A DNA stretch of 64,000 bases from an uncultured Sphingomonadaceae bacterium (GCA_947503245.1 CANNCV010000001.1:1487501-1551500), one strand, 5' to 3'. Positions 10,701 to 19,010 are shown, counted from the stretch's first letter. Notes: generated by a model from the sequence alone, not told the origin. Program-made: numbers and translations.

Positions 10701-13700
10701 CGCCCATGGTGTCATTCATAAAGCTGACATTGTCTGCTATCAGATTGCCGCGGTCCGCTGTCATTAATCTGTTGGTTGCCAGTAAGGATAAGGTGCCGCC
10801 TGTGCCTGCCCCACCATTGCCAGATAATAGGCCCGTACCGCCATTGCCGCCAAAACTATTGGCGATGAAAGTTATGTCCTGAGCAGTGACCTGTGTACCT
10901 CTCACCAATAATGTCGCGGATGTGCCAATCGCATCGCCCCCATCGCCGCCATTATTGCTTGTGCCACTGAGAATGGCGGTCCCACCATTGCCGCCTAGGC
11001 CACCTGTGGAGTTTGACTCGACAAATATTTCACCAAAATTGGCCGAACCCAAAGTCTGCGCAGTGACAGTGCCGCTTGCGTTACCAATCTGGATTGTACC
11101 ACCTGCCAACACATCGCCGCCATTACCACCCAATCCGGCAAGAGAGGTAGAACTATCTCCACCATTACCGCCCAATCCGCCCAGATTTTCAGCATTAATA
11201 GTAATATTACCAGTGTTCAGTTCACCGCGTGCTGCATTGCCAAGGATCGTAATAGAGCCAAAAGTAGCGCTGCCACCATCACCGCCATTGCCGCCATCGC
11301 CTGTGCCGCTGCCAACACCGCTACCGCCATTGCCACCATTGCCGCCAAACGCTCTGCTATTAATATCGATACTACCGACATTTATCGTGCTTAATGTGTC
11401 AGCCGTTGCAAAAGATATCGACACGTTGCCTGACCGTGCTGCGCCGCCATTGCCAGCATCAACATTAATAGTGCCTCCATCTGCTCCATCGCCAGCAGTG
11501 GCTGATAAATCAGCAAAGATGCTGCCAATATTTATGGTGGCAGGGTCTGCGCCAAATGCGAAAACTTGCAACGCGCCCGCTGTCGCATCACCGCCATTAC
11601 CAGATATTATCGACCTGCCAGCGGTGGCATTCGCATTCACTAACAAAGTGGTACCAATATCAATCATACCACCATTATTTGCTTGAATGGTGGCCGCTCC
11701 AGCCTGTGCCGCGCCTGCATTGCCTTCAGCATCTTGTGTCTGGGCAGATGTGATCAGATTAACAGCGCCGCCTATATTGATGGCTGATGTTCCAGAGGCC
11801 GTATTCAAAACGGCATCTCCGCCATTGGCATTGCCGCTATTTCCGCCGCCAGATGAGCCACCAAGGGCATTGGTAAATATGTCCAAATTGCCAGTGATGG
11901 TGACAGCACCATCGCCTGCGACGCTAATCCTATTGTCGGTTGCAGAAGCATTGCCGCCATCTGCACCATTGTCACCCTCTCCGCCTGTGGCAGTGCCACT
12001 CAAAACAGCGTTGTTGGTAATGGTTACCGTGCCGCCAGGATCGGCAAATATCTGCGCAGTGCCGCCAATACCGTCACCACCAATATTGCCCGCGCCAAGA
12101 CCTTGGCCGCCAGTACCTAAAGAATTCAGGGTGACGCCTGACCGCAATTCGATGATGGCGCCGCTGGTCACAGTGCCCACAAGCGATTGACCGCCAGCAC
12201 CATTTCCGCCTGAACCATCAGCATTGGCCGACCCACCCAGGCCGCTGGTATCAATAAATGCCGCACCTTCAATAACAAGCCGTCCCAAGGCTGAACCAAT
12301 ATTGCCCAGGCCGCCATTGCCGTCACCCGCGCGCACGCCGCCATTGACCAGATCACCGCCAGTACCATTCGCTTCTATGGTCGCGTTGCCGCCAATGAAA
12401 AGGGAAATATCACCTGGTGAATTTCCAGCGCTATTGACCACGATCCGCGCATCGCCGCCTGTGCCAGAGCCGCTGATATTATCGCCGCCACCAAAATTGG
12501 GAGCACCAAAGCCATTGGCGAGTAATAGCGCATCGCCTTGAATATTGACCACACCCTGTGTGTCTTGCGATATGCTGGCATTGCCGCCAGTGCCATCACC
12601 GCCGTCCACACCATTGCTGCCCAATTGGTTTGCGCGTCCTTCTACATTGATCGTCACATTGCCAATAATATTTGCAAGACCGTCGCTGAGCGCCAGAATG
12701 CCTGCCGTTCCGCCTTGTGCATCGCTTATTGTTCCTGTGCCGGTCTGGTTAGAGCCGCTCAGGGCTGTCGCAACCAAATCAATATTGCCGGCAAGGTTGG
12801 CAATGGCGGCATTCTCGACCAAAAGATTTGCGGTGCCGCCCATAGCAAAGCCTGATGTGGAACCTCGTCCGCCAAAGGCCGATGCATTTAATTCGGTTGC
12901 GCCCTGAACATCCAAGCCGCCACCACTGACGCGAACGAAACTTGTTCCGCCATTGGCCGTACCGCCATTGCCTGTATCAGTGCCGGGGGATAATATTTCT
13001 GTGTCGCCGCCCGTTGCGGAAGTGTCTAACGTTAATGCGCCGCCAATATCCACAAATGTACCGGAACCTGTGATGTTTAGCTCCGCCATGCCACCTATGG
13101 CATTGCCTACAGTGCCAATATTATCACTGCCGCCCAGGCCGCCAGCTATAGCTATCGCTTCCAGCCTGACATCTGCGCCGACCAACCATTGTGATGCGTC
13201 ACCAATTGTTACGAGCGTGGTCCCTGCAAAGCCGTTTCCGCCGGTATTCCCGCCTGTGGTGTCATCCGCTATGCCGTTTGAAGATAAGGTAGCGGACCCT
13301 GTGACATCGAAAGTCTGACCACCGGCTTCCAAGCTTAGATTGACATTACCGCCTATGCCATCGTGATTGCCGTTTGGATTGCCATTGGTATCGCGGCCTC
13401 CAACGCCATCTGCTTGCGCAAAAAAGTCACCTTCTACAAACAGGCTGGAAGATGTTCCGCTCAAAGTAACGTTAACAGTGCCGCCTATGCCTGCCGAGCC
13501 TAATGGGCTGTCGGCAATGTCATCGCTAAGGCCGTTGGCAGTAATATCCAAATTACCGCCTACTGTTACCGTTGAGCTGTCGATCAAAAAGTTGACCAGT
13601 CCACCTGTACGACTGCCTTCATCGCGCATACCCGGCCTAAATTCGCTAATAGCGCTGGCAGTGACGATAAAATCTGCACCAGTCGAAATCGCGCCGCCAT

Positions 13701-15003
13701 TCTGGACGATAACCTCAGCCGTTCCAGCGGTAACATTGTCTTGAGTGAGTAAGCCTGCGGAGGCATCAAGGGTCAAATTGCCTGCAACATCAATAATATT
13801 GCCATTTACGTTTGAAATGAGGCTGGCAACATCATCGGCACGCAAATTCACGTCGCTAGCGGCGTTAACCGAACCGGCAAATGTTGCCACAGCTATGCCG
13901 CTGCTGGACCGCGCATTAAGATTGGATGTGATGTCCACGCCGCTAACGCTTAAAAATGCATCTTGCGTACTGACTGGATTGGCTGAGAATGTATCGCCAG
14001 CAACATTATATCCAGTCGACAATATAATAGAATTGCCTACAACATCGGCAGCACCGGCAATGTCAAAACCCAAATTGCCGCTATTCTCAATGGTCATGGT
14101 GATAGCGTTATTCTTGGGAATCGCTACCATATAGATCCGGTGGAAATCTCCTGTGCCGCTGCTGGCAGGACCCGTGGTCGATCCATTATGTTGCAATGCT
14201 ATATTATTTGTATCGCCGTCTGTGCCAACGGTTACTTCAATATCAAATAGGCCTTGGTTGAAGGTGATAGAACCCGCTTCTGCAGCGATATACGCGGCTG
14301 AGCCGTTTACCGTTACATCGCCTGATTGCGCCACATTGGGCGCAAACAAGCCGATATAGCTATTTTCAGGCGAGAGATTGACTACCGCCCCTGCATCAAT
14401 GGTTGCTTCAGCAGTTGGTATTGTTGCCTGCTGGAAGACTGTTGTGCCACCACCATCAATGAAATTACCCGCGCCATCCACAACCGGCTCTGCACTAGTC
14501 AGGAAGAGACCGCCGACATCAATAGTTGCTGTGCCGCCAATAATCACACCGCCGGGCGCGTAAAACCATACGGCACCGCCAGGGGCAAATGCACCCATGC
14601 CAAGCTGGAGCTCGCTGATGATATTGCCATTAAGGATTATGGGGCGTGTAGGGTCATTAGCGTTGATACGGTTCAACACCGTGAAATTGGCGATACCTAT
14701 ACCGCCCTGATACAGAGCGGTTGCGCCGTCGGGCAAAAAGTCAATATCGGCGCCATTAACGGCAGTGTCATTAGGGAACCAATCGATAACAAGCTGCTCG
14801 CTATCGACAGTGACTGTATCAAACCCAGTATCTTGTTGAATGTCGCCAGTACCAAAGACGATCGTGCCTGTGCCATCATAAGCGGATTGCGCCATAGCGG
14901 CATGGGTTGGCCCGAACATCAGGCCAAGAGCCAGAGCAGTGCTAGATGTAAGGACGGGCCGGTTGCGCAAGGCGTGCATCAATTTAGAGGCTGTCATGGT
15001 CAT
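7777..15003 (-). CDS. Two-partner secretion exoprotein, filamentous-haemagglutinin-like (TpsA)
   Basis: 2408 residues with a signal peptide ending near residue 38 (AAMAQ). Residues about 40-270 form the TPS domain that TpsB recognises, with NGNI, PGGAVWFYAPGGVIIGG and later GGLFLTSAEP. Most of the rest is short repeats rich in G, N, T and I, expected to form a right-handed beta-helix; residues about 1050-1420 are very rich in GGNGG. Hydrophobic LDA.G.. / TGNI..G repeats follow. The C-terminal 200 residues differ: proline-rich, then an acidic EEE tract, then a tail ISRPVSIINTRAL...NPNLMG that looks conserved. The start overlaps the tpsB stop (TAATG) and the end overlaps the CHAT gene. Probably a surface-exposed or released adhesin; its binding target is unknown. 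The many long reverse-strand open frames across it are artefacts of its glycine codons. Confidence 0.88.
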   Translation of the reverse strand: MTMTASKLMHALRNRPVLTSSTALALGLMFGPTHAAMAQSAYDGTGTIVFGTGDIQQDTGFDTVTVDSEQLVIDWFPNDTAVNGADIDFLPDGATALYQGGIGIANFTVLNRINANDPTRPIILNGNIISELQLGMGAFAPGGAVWFYAPGGVIIGGTATIDVGGLFLTSAEPVVDGAGNFIDGGGTTVFQQATIPTAEATIDAGAVVNLSPENSYIGLFAPNVAQSGDVTVNGSAAYIAAEAGSITFNQGLFDIEVTVGTDGDTNNIALQHNGSTTGPASSGTGDFHRIYMVAIPKNNAITMTIENSGNLGFDIAGAADVVGNSIILSTGYNVAGDTFSANPVSTQDAFLSVSGVDITSNLNARSSSGIAVATFAGSVNAASDVNLRADDVASLISNVNGNIIDVAGNLTLDASAGLLTQDNVTAGTAEVIVQNGGAISTGADFIVTASAISEFRPGMRDEGSRTGGLVNFLIDSSTVTVGGNLDITANGLSDDIADSPLGSAGIGGTVNVTLSGTSSSLFVEGDFFAQADGVGGRDTNGNPNGNHDGIGGNVNLSLEAGGQTFDVTGSATLSSNGIADDTTGGNTGGNGFAGTTLVTIGDASQWLVGADVRLEAIAIAGGLGGSDNIGTVGNAIGGMAELNITGSGTFVDIGGALTLDTSATGGDTEILSPGTDTGNGGTANGGTSFVRVSGGGLDVQGATELNASAFGGRGSTSGFAMGGTANLLVENAAIANLAGNIDLVATALSGSNQTGTGTISDAQGGTAGILALSDGLANIIGNVTINVEGRANQLGSNGVDGGDGTGGNASISQDTQGVVNIQGDALLLANGFGAPNFGGGDNISGSGTGGDARIVVNSAGNSPGDISLFIGGNATIEANGTGGDLVNGGVRAGDGNGGLGNIGSALGRLVIEGAAFIDTSGLGGSANADGSGGNGAGGQSLVGTVTSGAIIELRSGVTLNSLGTGGQGLGAGNIGGDGIGGTAQIFADPGGTVTITNNAVLSGTATGGEGDNGADGGNASATDNRISVAGDGAVTITGNLDIFTNALGGSSGGGNSGNANGGDAVLNTASGTSAINIGGAVNLITSAQTQDAEGNAGAAQAGAATIQANNGGMIDIGTTLLVNANATAGRSIISGNGGDATAGALQVFAFGADPATINIGSIFADLSATAGDGADGGTINVDAGNGGAARSGNVSISFATADTLSTINVGSIDINSRAFGGNGGNGGSGVGSGTGDGGNGGDGGSATFGSITILGNAARGELNTGNITINAENLGGLGGNGGDSSTSLAGLGGNGGDVLAGGTIQIGNASGTVTAQTLGSANFGEIFVESNSTGGLGGNGGTAILSGTSNNGGDGGDAIGTSATLLVRGTQVTAQDITFIANSFGGNGGTGLLSGNGGAGTGGTLSLLATNRLMTADRGNLIADNVSFMNDTMGGTGNIAGIGNAGATIIDVIQSDVTLDQFIAQTNGTVGGTAIGTSVLSAVDSNITFNNDVNMFVDAPLAIVTDSGIITVNGNLLIDAANFVSNVTGTDPVAPGTLSVIGNATFVSGQDIILSTNLVTQNTLLLNATGNILLQDATSNDAINLLATDGNIATGALDGVNGVTIATQGSGSITTGAITTANGIVDLNSALGAINTGNISSGFDIMLNTADGDIAAGNLSSTGNAIISAVNGSINTGSITGASMIMATADNGINLGDLDATISISINSLNAGVVLQDVQAGNTIDVLAASDIATGLINAGDTSTALTSANGNIDIERVIGGSIAIDAAQNVNSGLIDIAGNVEIVGGGNVTLDAVEANGGVAIEAGGLLTTGRIGSTGLINPGENFGLGLTAGTGIVTGSLSSDERIGLMTMAGDISTGNITAGRDLLVLSGGSVSLGSISAGLNPDNFIYIGDVSLASLAGPDFDPTPIFNVSPTMVNGSITFNGTISGANLLAASTGGLLANQTITLSNMLQVDTGGLASFLNAVIAPSIMVFSNDINLGASATLGNQDTDTLTLVSTNANGTFIGDGDATNAGAAIGGYILDAAEALRLQSSDISISAVNIGGLVVGDLRLTAGTAPDSNLVGTDAIFSIESMDTVRVAGTLNITGLEITNEIIFAAPLIEIATDSGSLVLEGSSPGGTLSLFGRNIHIGSTALLDQLALDPFFAGRDDLLAQATPGPNPDGTIQAGSIIFNAEETLLIQNSGSNGTIGGFFADTGGITINPTGGTGMLLDLVIHGMTVNADDTLVTGEDVRDTIFTTTPAGFTETSSVNGCALTAASCAPPLPPTPPAAGPDPDAGLPDGGASDGGEEDVITTNVRDTQQDNNNQDTAETEEGVQDEEPLTEEEDQAEESSAEEEEQAEEKATSKSPISRPVSIINTRALTNSGPISEPVTSGGNPNLMGAPVSSSNVQDPLATDADIDTGASQ
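10790..11350 (-). repeat. Glycine/asparagine repeat block inside tpsA
   Basis: This stretch codes for closely spaced GGNGG, GGDGG and GLGGNGG units (for example the runs at 10974-11010, 11120-11190 and 11268-11350). On the + strand it appears as repeated ccgccattgccgcc motifs. Imperfect spacing and in-frame coding separate it from a CRISPR array. Such repeats may expand or contract by slippage without breaking the frame. Confidence 0.7.
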
Positions 15004-16763
15004 TAGCGTGCTCCCCAGGGTAGCAATCTTGTGGTCAATGAAATGAGAAAGCGAACATCGCCGCGCTCTGTTTGAAATCCGGCGCGGCGCAGCGGTACAG
15101 CCAACGTCATATCCAGTCGCGCGCGATCTGATAATGTGGAGCGGATACCACCGCCGACAGAGAACAGCCTTTGCGGATCAAAGTCTGATGGCCGGTCATC
15201 ATTCCAGACCCATGCAGCATCAAAAAATCCGAATGGCTGGAACGTATAGTTTTTGATTTGCGATGGGCTGATACGTGGGCCGCGCACTTCAAATTGGAAG
15301 CCAGCGCCATCATCGCCGATGATGACGCCGGGCTCATAGCCGCGTCCGATAGTAAAATTACCGCCGGAAAATTCTTCGAAACTGAACAGAGGATCAAAAG
15401 CCAACTGTGCGCGTGGTTGAAGAAACAAGGAGAAGTCTGTTGTGGGCGCATATTCAAATGACCCTGATGTGCGGATGACAGTTGCTGTTGGGTCCCCGTC
15501 CAAACGGCTGGGCGCAGTCATGCCTATAGGACAGAAGGGATTGCATCCGGTACTGGCACCAAGGATATCGAGACCGCGACGTATTTCCAAGCTGCCGCCT
15601 GCGCGCCATTTTGGGTTGCGCGGGGTTTTAAGGTCTATTGCGTTGCCGCTGATGCGCAGCCATGCAACACGCAATTCATCACGGCTTAGTGGAACAATAA
15701 AATCCACTTCCTGGTCAACAAAGTCAAACCCGCCAGCAAGCGTTATATTGCTTCCCTGACTGCGACGCAGTGGATAGCTTGCCTCACCAGATGCCAATAA
15801 TGTGCGGGCCGTAAGTTCAGGTCCGCCATTGAGTGCACCCAAATTGGGTTCTGTCCAAGCATAAGTGAAATTGCCTGATAGTCTTAGACCTTCGCTGCCT
15901 AAGAAGAAACTATGCCCAACCTGCAGGATTTGTTGTTCTTGAAAATCGGCAGTGGAATAGAATGATATTGTTGTGCGGTCGCCCAGGCCCGTCAGTCCAA
16001 AAAATTGCGCACGCAATTGTCCGCCAAAACTGCCGGTATCTTCAGCAGCCAAATTCTGCACATTCAAATCAACCTCAAAAGGGCGCTTTAAAACAGTAAC
16101 ATCGCCAATCAGCTCACCCACGCCTGTTCCGGCAGGGCGCAGCGTCAGGCGGACATCATATCCCGGCAAGTCGCGAGCCAACAAAAGATAGCGCTCTGCT
16201 CTGTTCCGATCAAAAATCTCATCTTCGGAAAGTTTGCTCAGAAAACCGGCAATGGTCTTTTCGCTGCGGCCTGCTTCACCGCGTATTCGAACAGCTGTGA
16301 TGCGTGCATAGAGCACTTCAAATTTGATAGCGCCATTTTCAATAGTTTGCACGGGCACCTGCACTGCAGCGAGATAGCCTTTGTCGCGCAATATTGTGGC
16401 CGCAGCATCGCGGATTTCACATATAATCGCAATTGGCTGTTTGGTGCCAAGATAGGGGGCATAGGCTGCCTCCATCTCTTGTGCGGTCGCGCCTTTAAGA
16501 TTGTTGAACAACACGCTGTTAACATCAACCATAATATCCGCATATGATGGGTCGGCCAGCGGGCAGGGGGAGCGTTCTATATCACCTTCTACCGATAGAC
16601 GTGATGGTGCTTGTCGTACCTCTGGCGCTGTCGGACGAAGCTCTTCGCGCGTCGGTGGGCTTATTTGTGCGCTCAACGATGAACCGCTGGCCAAAAGCCA
16701 CGAAAAAAGCATAGCCGCCAATAGACGGCGAGCGAGTATAATCTGACGCACGAATTCCCCCAT
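15003..16763 (-). CDS. Two-partner secretion outer-membrane translocator (TpsB; ShlB/FhaC/HecB family)
   Basis: 586 residues from the ATG at 16763, chosen because the signal peptide (RRLLAAMLFSWLLASGSSLSAQ) then lies at the N-terminus; an open extension to 16880 adds 39 residues with no export signal. After a proline-rich linker come POTRA-like segments: about residues 90-160 (EMEAAYAPYLG...AAATILRDKGYLAAVQVPVQ, GAIKFEVLYARI) and about 165-230 (RIRGEAGRSEKTIAGFL...RAERYLLLARDLPGYDV). A roughly 350-residue beta-barrel follows (ALNGG, FDFVDQEVDF, GGGIRSTLSDRARLDMTLAVPL). The family binds the TPS domain of its TpsA in the periplasm and threads it through the outer membrane. It is the first gene of the tpsB-tpsA-CHAT operon, overlapping tpsA by one base. 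Confidence 0.9.
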   Translation of the reverse strand: MGEFVRQIILARRLLAAMLFSWLLASGSSLSAQISPPTREELRPTAPEVRQAPSRLSVEGDIERSPCPLADPSYADIMVDVNSVLFNNLKGATAQEMEAAYAPYLGTKQPIAIICEIRDAAATILRDKGYLAAVQVPVQTIENGAIKFEVLYARITAVRIRGEAGRSEKTIAGFLSKLSEDEIFDRNRAERYLLLARDLPGYDVRLTLRPAGTGVGELIGDVTVLKRPFEVDLNVQNLAAEDTGSFGGQLRAQFFGLTGLGDRTTISFYSTADFQEQQILQVGHSFFLGSEGLRLSGNFTYAWTEPNLGALNGGPELTARTLLASGEASYPLRRSQGSNITLAGGFDFVDQEVDFIVPLSRDELRVAWLRISGNAIDLKTPRNPKWRAGGSLEIRRGLDILGASTGCNPFCPIGMTAPSRLDGDPTATVIRTSGSFEYAPTTDFSLFLQPRAQLAFDPLFSFEEFSGGNFTIGRGYEPGVIIGDDGAGFQFEVRGPRISPSQIKNYTFQPFGFFDAAWVWNDDRPSDFDPQRLFSVGGGIRSTLSDRARLDMTLAVPLRRAGFQTERGDVRFLISLTTRLLPWGAR

Positions 16764-17188
16764 TTTACCCAATGCAATTATTAATCGTGCGACCCGAAAA
16801 TATGACCATTGGATATTGTTTCCATATGATCGTGGCCCATTGCTGTAAACTGTTTTTATCTCATATCGGATGCGAATCACTCTAATTTTCGCATATCAAA
16901 ATTGCTGTGAGAATCATCACAACAGGACGCAGTATTACCTAAGTTATTTTGTATTGAGAGACCGATTCCTTTCTCAGATTAGTCTGTAAGTACTTTGCCA
17001 TTAGCCAAGCAAATCTGCGATTTTTGTAATAAGATACTATATTATTAAGAATCCGTAACAATAGAAATTATCCAGAATTGTTGCATTTTTGTAATGTTAG
17101 CGCTATCTTTACACGCAGTGACGTAATTTCGTTGCGTCATGTTGTGTGATGCCAACAAAGATTGCATCATTTAGGGAGGATAAATATT
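16764..17188. other. Intergenic region between divergent tpsB and the GH11 gene
   Basis: About 425 bases, AT-rich, with no gene supported. It must contain the promoters of both the tpsB-tpsA-CHAT operon and the xylanase gene. Several A/T runs and TTTTTGTAAT motifs occur (17025-17100). Apart from a possible sigma-70-like promoter facing the xylanase (listed separately) I see no clear operator. Confidence 0.5.
17081..17109 (+). promoter_or_regulatory. Possible sigma-70-type promoter for the GH11 gene
   Basis: TTGCAT (17081-17086) and TATCTT (17104-17109) are spaced by 17 bases, each matching four of six consensus positions. The ATG lies 80 bases further. Weak evidence, by eye only. Confidence 0.3.
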
Positions 17189-18034
17189 ATGATTAAGTCA
17201 AAGATTAAGTATTTGGTATCTGCTGGAGCTATTGTGATCGCTACCATTGGACTTTCCAGTACGGCGCAAGCACAGTCTTTCAGAACTGTGAAAGAAGGTA
17301 ATTTTAGTGGCGCTGGTGCTTTTCTTCCACGCGCTTGCGGAAGTGTCTTCTACAGCTATTTCTCTGTTGGCATGCGTAACAATAATAGTAGCCTTTTTAC
17401 CGACCTTCTTTGTACAGCCCGGCCCAGAAACACGCGTTCACACTTCAAGCTTAACTGGAACGGCGACAGCAATGGCGATGATTATGTCGCTGGTGTGGGA
17501 TGGAACTCCCAGAATGCCAACAAAACCCGTACTATTACCTTTGATGTAAAAAGATACGGCCCCAGTGCAACCTCGCCTGGTGGTCGACCTGCGCCTTCTG
17601 GCACTCCGCAAGTCAGCACAATGGGCGTCTATGGCTGGTTATGCCCCACAAGAAACGGCACCATGATCGAATATTATGTCGTTGATGGTTGGTACCAGCG
17701 TAACTCTTCTAACGGAACATTCCCAAGCAGCTTTATTCCTTTCGCGAATACGGCTCGGGGCAGCGGAACGATTAACGGTGTTACCTACGATTTCTACAGT
17801 TCCGGTAATATCACTCGTGGCAATGGTTGCCGGGCAGGCAATGCTACGTTCCGGCAATTATGGGCCGTGCGCCGGACAGAGAAAAATACGGGAAGGCGTA
17901 CCATAAAAATGTCCGACTTCTTCAACTTTTGGAACGGTAAGGTTAGCACCGCTGCCCCGGCTGGATATCAGATTGTAGGCGTTGAAGGCATTGGTGCAAA
18001 CAGAGGTGTTTTTGAAGCTATTTTGAGCAACTAA
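17189..18034 (+). CDS. Secreted endo-1,4-beta-xylanase, glycoside hydrolase family 11
   Basis: 281 residues from the ATG at 17189, preceded by AGGGAGG; a start 27 bases upstream is less likely. A Sec signal peptide ends near residue 28 (STAQAQ). The jelly-roll GH11 signatures are present in order: FKLNWNGD...YVAGVGWN (86-105), TRTITFDV, GVYGWL...MIEYYVVDGW with the nucleophile Glu161, TYDFYSS (199-205), TFRQLWAVRR (220-229, the usual F-QYWSVR), FNFWN, and YQIVGVEGIGANRG with the acid/base Glu266. GH11 enzymes cut internal bonds of xylan with retention. It is a little larger than minimal GH11 domains, with extra N-terminal sequence (30-85). It stands alone and ends at a strong terminator. Being next to, and divergent from, a two-partner adhesin operon suggests interaction with plant or algal polysaccharide (inference). 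Confidence 0.8.
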   Translation: MIKSKIKYLVSAGAIVIATIGLSSTAQAQSFRTVKEGNFSGAGAFLPRACGSVFYSYFSVGMRNNNSSLFTDLLCTARPRNTRSHFKLNWNGDSNGDDYVAGVGWNSQNANKTRTITFDVKRYGPSATSPGGRPAPSGTPQVSTMGVYGWLCPTRNGTMIEYYVVDGWYQRNSSNGTFPSSFIPFANTARGSGTINGVTYDFYSSGNITRGNGCRAGNATFRQLWAVRRTEKNTGRRTIKMSDFFNFWNGKVSTAAPAGYQIVGVEGIGANRGVFEAILSN

Positions 18035-18067
18035 ACCTTCAGATCTAGATTTTCAGAAAAGCATATG

Positions 18068-18104
18068 AAGGGCCGGTATCTTTCTGAGATGTCGGCCCTT
18101 TTCT
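18068..18104 (+). terminator. Rho-independent terminator after the GH11 gene
   Basis: The inverted repeat AAGGGCCG...CGGCCCTT, extended by ATCT/AGAT inside, is followed by TTC; it lies 33 bases after the stop. Confidence 0.8.
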
Positions 18105-18416
18105 ATGCAAAATATTTACTCGCCTTTATTGATAGGCAAGCTGAAACTAAAATGCTTTATTCTGGTTAGAGGTGGGCAAAGATAACCGCGATAAATGATG
18201 CTTCACCAATGTGTGAAAAGCGGTGCTATGAGCTGCGCAATTTGGCTAATTCAGCCTATTTACATGCGCCCTCTTGAAATTGGCGTTGGCTGCAAATACA
18301 TGTTCTACGCGTACGCTTGTCTGCCGCTACGGTATTCGGTGTTTCCACATTGATGGATATGCGCTAACACCAATGTTCATTGGTTATTGTATCAATGAAA
18401 ATATACAGGAGAAATT
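18105..18416. other. Intergenic region upstream of the cytochrome c gene
   Basis: About 310 bases without a supported gene. It holds a perfect 16-base palindrome (18369-18384) about 33 bases before the ATG, and AGGAG (18408-18412) as ribosome binding site. Nothing else recognised. Confidence 0.5.
18369..18384. promoter_or_regulatory. Perfect 16-base palindrome in the cytochrome c promoter region
   Basis: ACCAATGTTCATTGGT, arms of seven bases around TT. Its position just upstream of the start codon fits an operator or a 5' leader hairpin. The binding protein is unknown. Confidence 0.4.
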
Positions 18417-18980
18417 ATGGTTAAGATGAAAGCATTAGCAGGTGCGATCACTTTATCAGCTTTTGTTGCCGCATGTGGCGGAGCCGCTGAAGAAGCAGAA
18501 CCTACTACTGACGAAGTGGTCACTGATGAGACCGTTACGGAAGAGCCAGTAACTGAAGAAGCGACTACAGAAGAAGCTACTGACGAAGGCGCTGCAGAAG
18601 AAGAAACAGCAGATGCTGCCCCAGCGGCTGGTGGTGAGTTTGCAACCAAAGACGGCGTCGCTTATGCTAGCCTGACAGGTGATGCAGCCGCTGGTAAAAC
18701 TGTATTTGGCAAATGTCGTCAATGCCATGTTGTAGAGCCTGGCGTGAACCGCGTTGGTCCTTCACTGGCAGGAATTGTTGGACGTGAAGCAGGTTCAGTC
18801 GATGGCTTTAACTATTCAAAAGCCAATGCCGAAAGCGGCATCACATGGTCAGAAGAGAAACTTTTCCAGTATCTTGAAGATCCACGCGGCGTTGTTGTTG
18901 GTACAAAAATGATTTTCAACGGCCTGCCAAAAGCGCAAGACCGTGCCGATATTATTGCTTACCTGAAAGATCCTAGCTGA
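18417..18980 (+). CDS. Lipoprotein class I cytochrome c (cytochrome c2/c5-like)
   Basis: 187 residues, with a lipobox ending at Cys20 (SAFVAAC) that predicts membrane anchoring by a lipid. Residues 22-75 are a flexible acidic spacer with repeated (V/A)TEE units. The haem domain follows: CRQCH at 100-104, GPSLAGIVGR (114-123), and the likely axial methionine in GTKMIF (Met165), ending ADIIAYL. This domain arrangement matches tethered cytochromes of the c2/cy type that carry electrons between the bc1 complex, oxidases and photosynthetic reaction centres. The gene lies just outside the photosynthesis cluster (next to hemA, convergent). As no pufC is present, it is a plausible membrane-bound donor to the reaction centre (inference). 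A clear ribosome site (AGGAG) precedes the ATG. Confidence 0.85.
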   Translation: MVKMKALAGAITLSAFVAACGGAAEEAEPTTDEVVTDETVTEEPVTEEATTEEATDEGAAEEETADAAPAAGGEFATKDGVAYASLTGDAAAGKTVFGKCRQCHVVEPGVNRVGPSLAGIVGREAGSVDGFNYSKANAESGITWSEEKLFQYLEDPRGVVVGTKMIFNGLPKAQDRADIIAYLKDPS

Positions 18981-19010
18981 TCTTTTTTAATACCATTTGA
19001 TATAGAAAAA

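Noticed and set aside
10790-11350. Regular short repeats that resemble a CRISPR array
   Set aside because: Units are short, irregular and in frame (GGNGG coding); no identical spacers or cas genes.
8081-15006. Many long open frames on the + strand across the 7-kb TpsA gene (up to 266 codons)
   Set aside because: They mirror the glycine/asparagine codon pattern of tpsA, give Pro/Leu/Ala-rich nonsense, and have no ribosome sites or recognisable domains.
16764-16880. N-terminal extension of TpsB
   Set aside because: It would put 39 polar residues before the signal peptide, blocking normal export.
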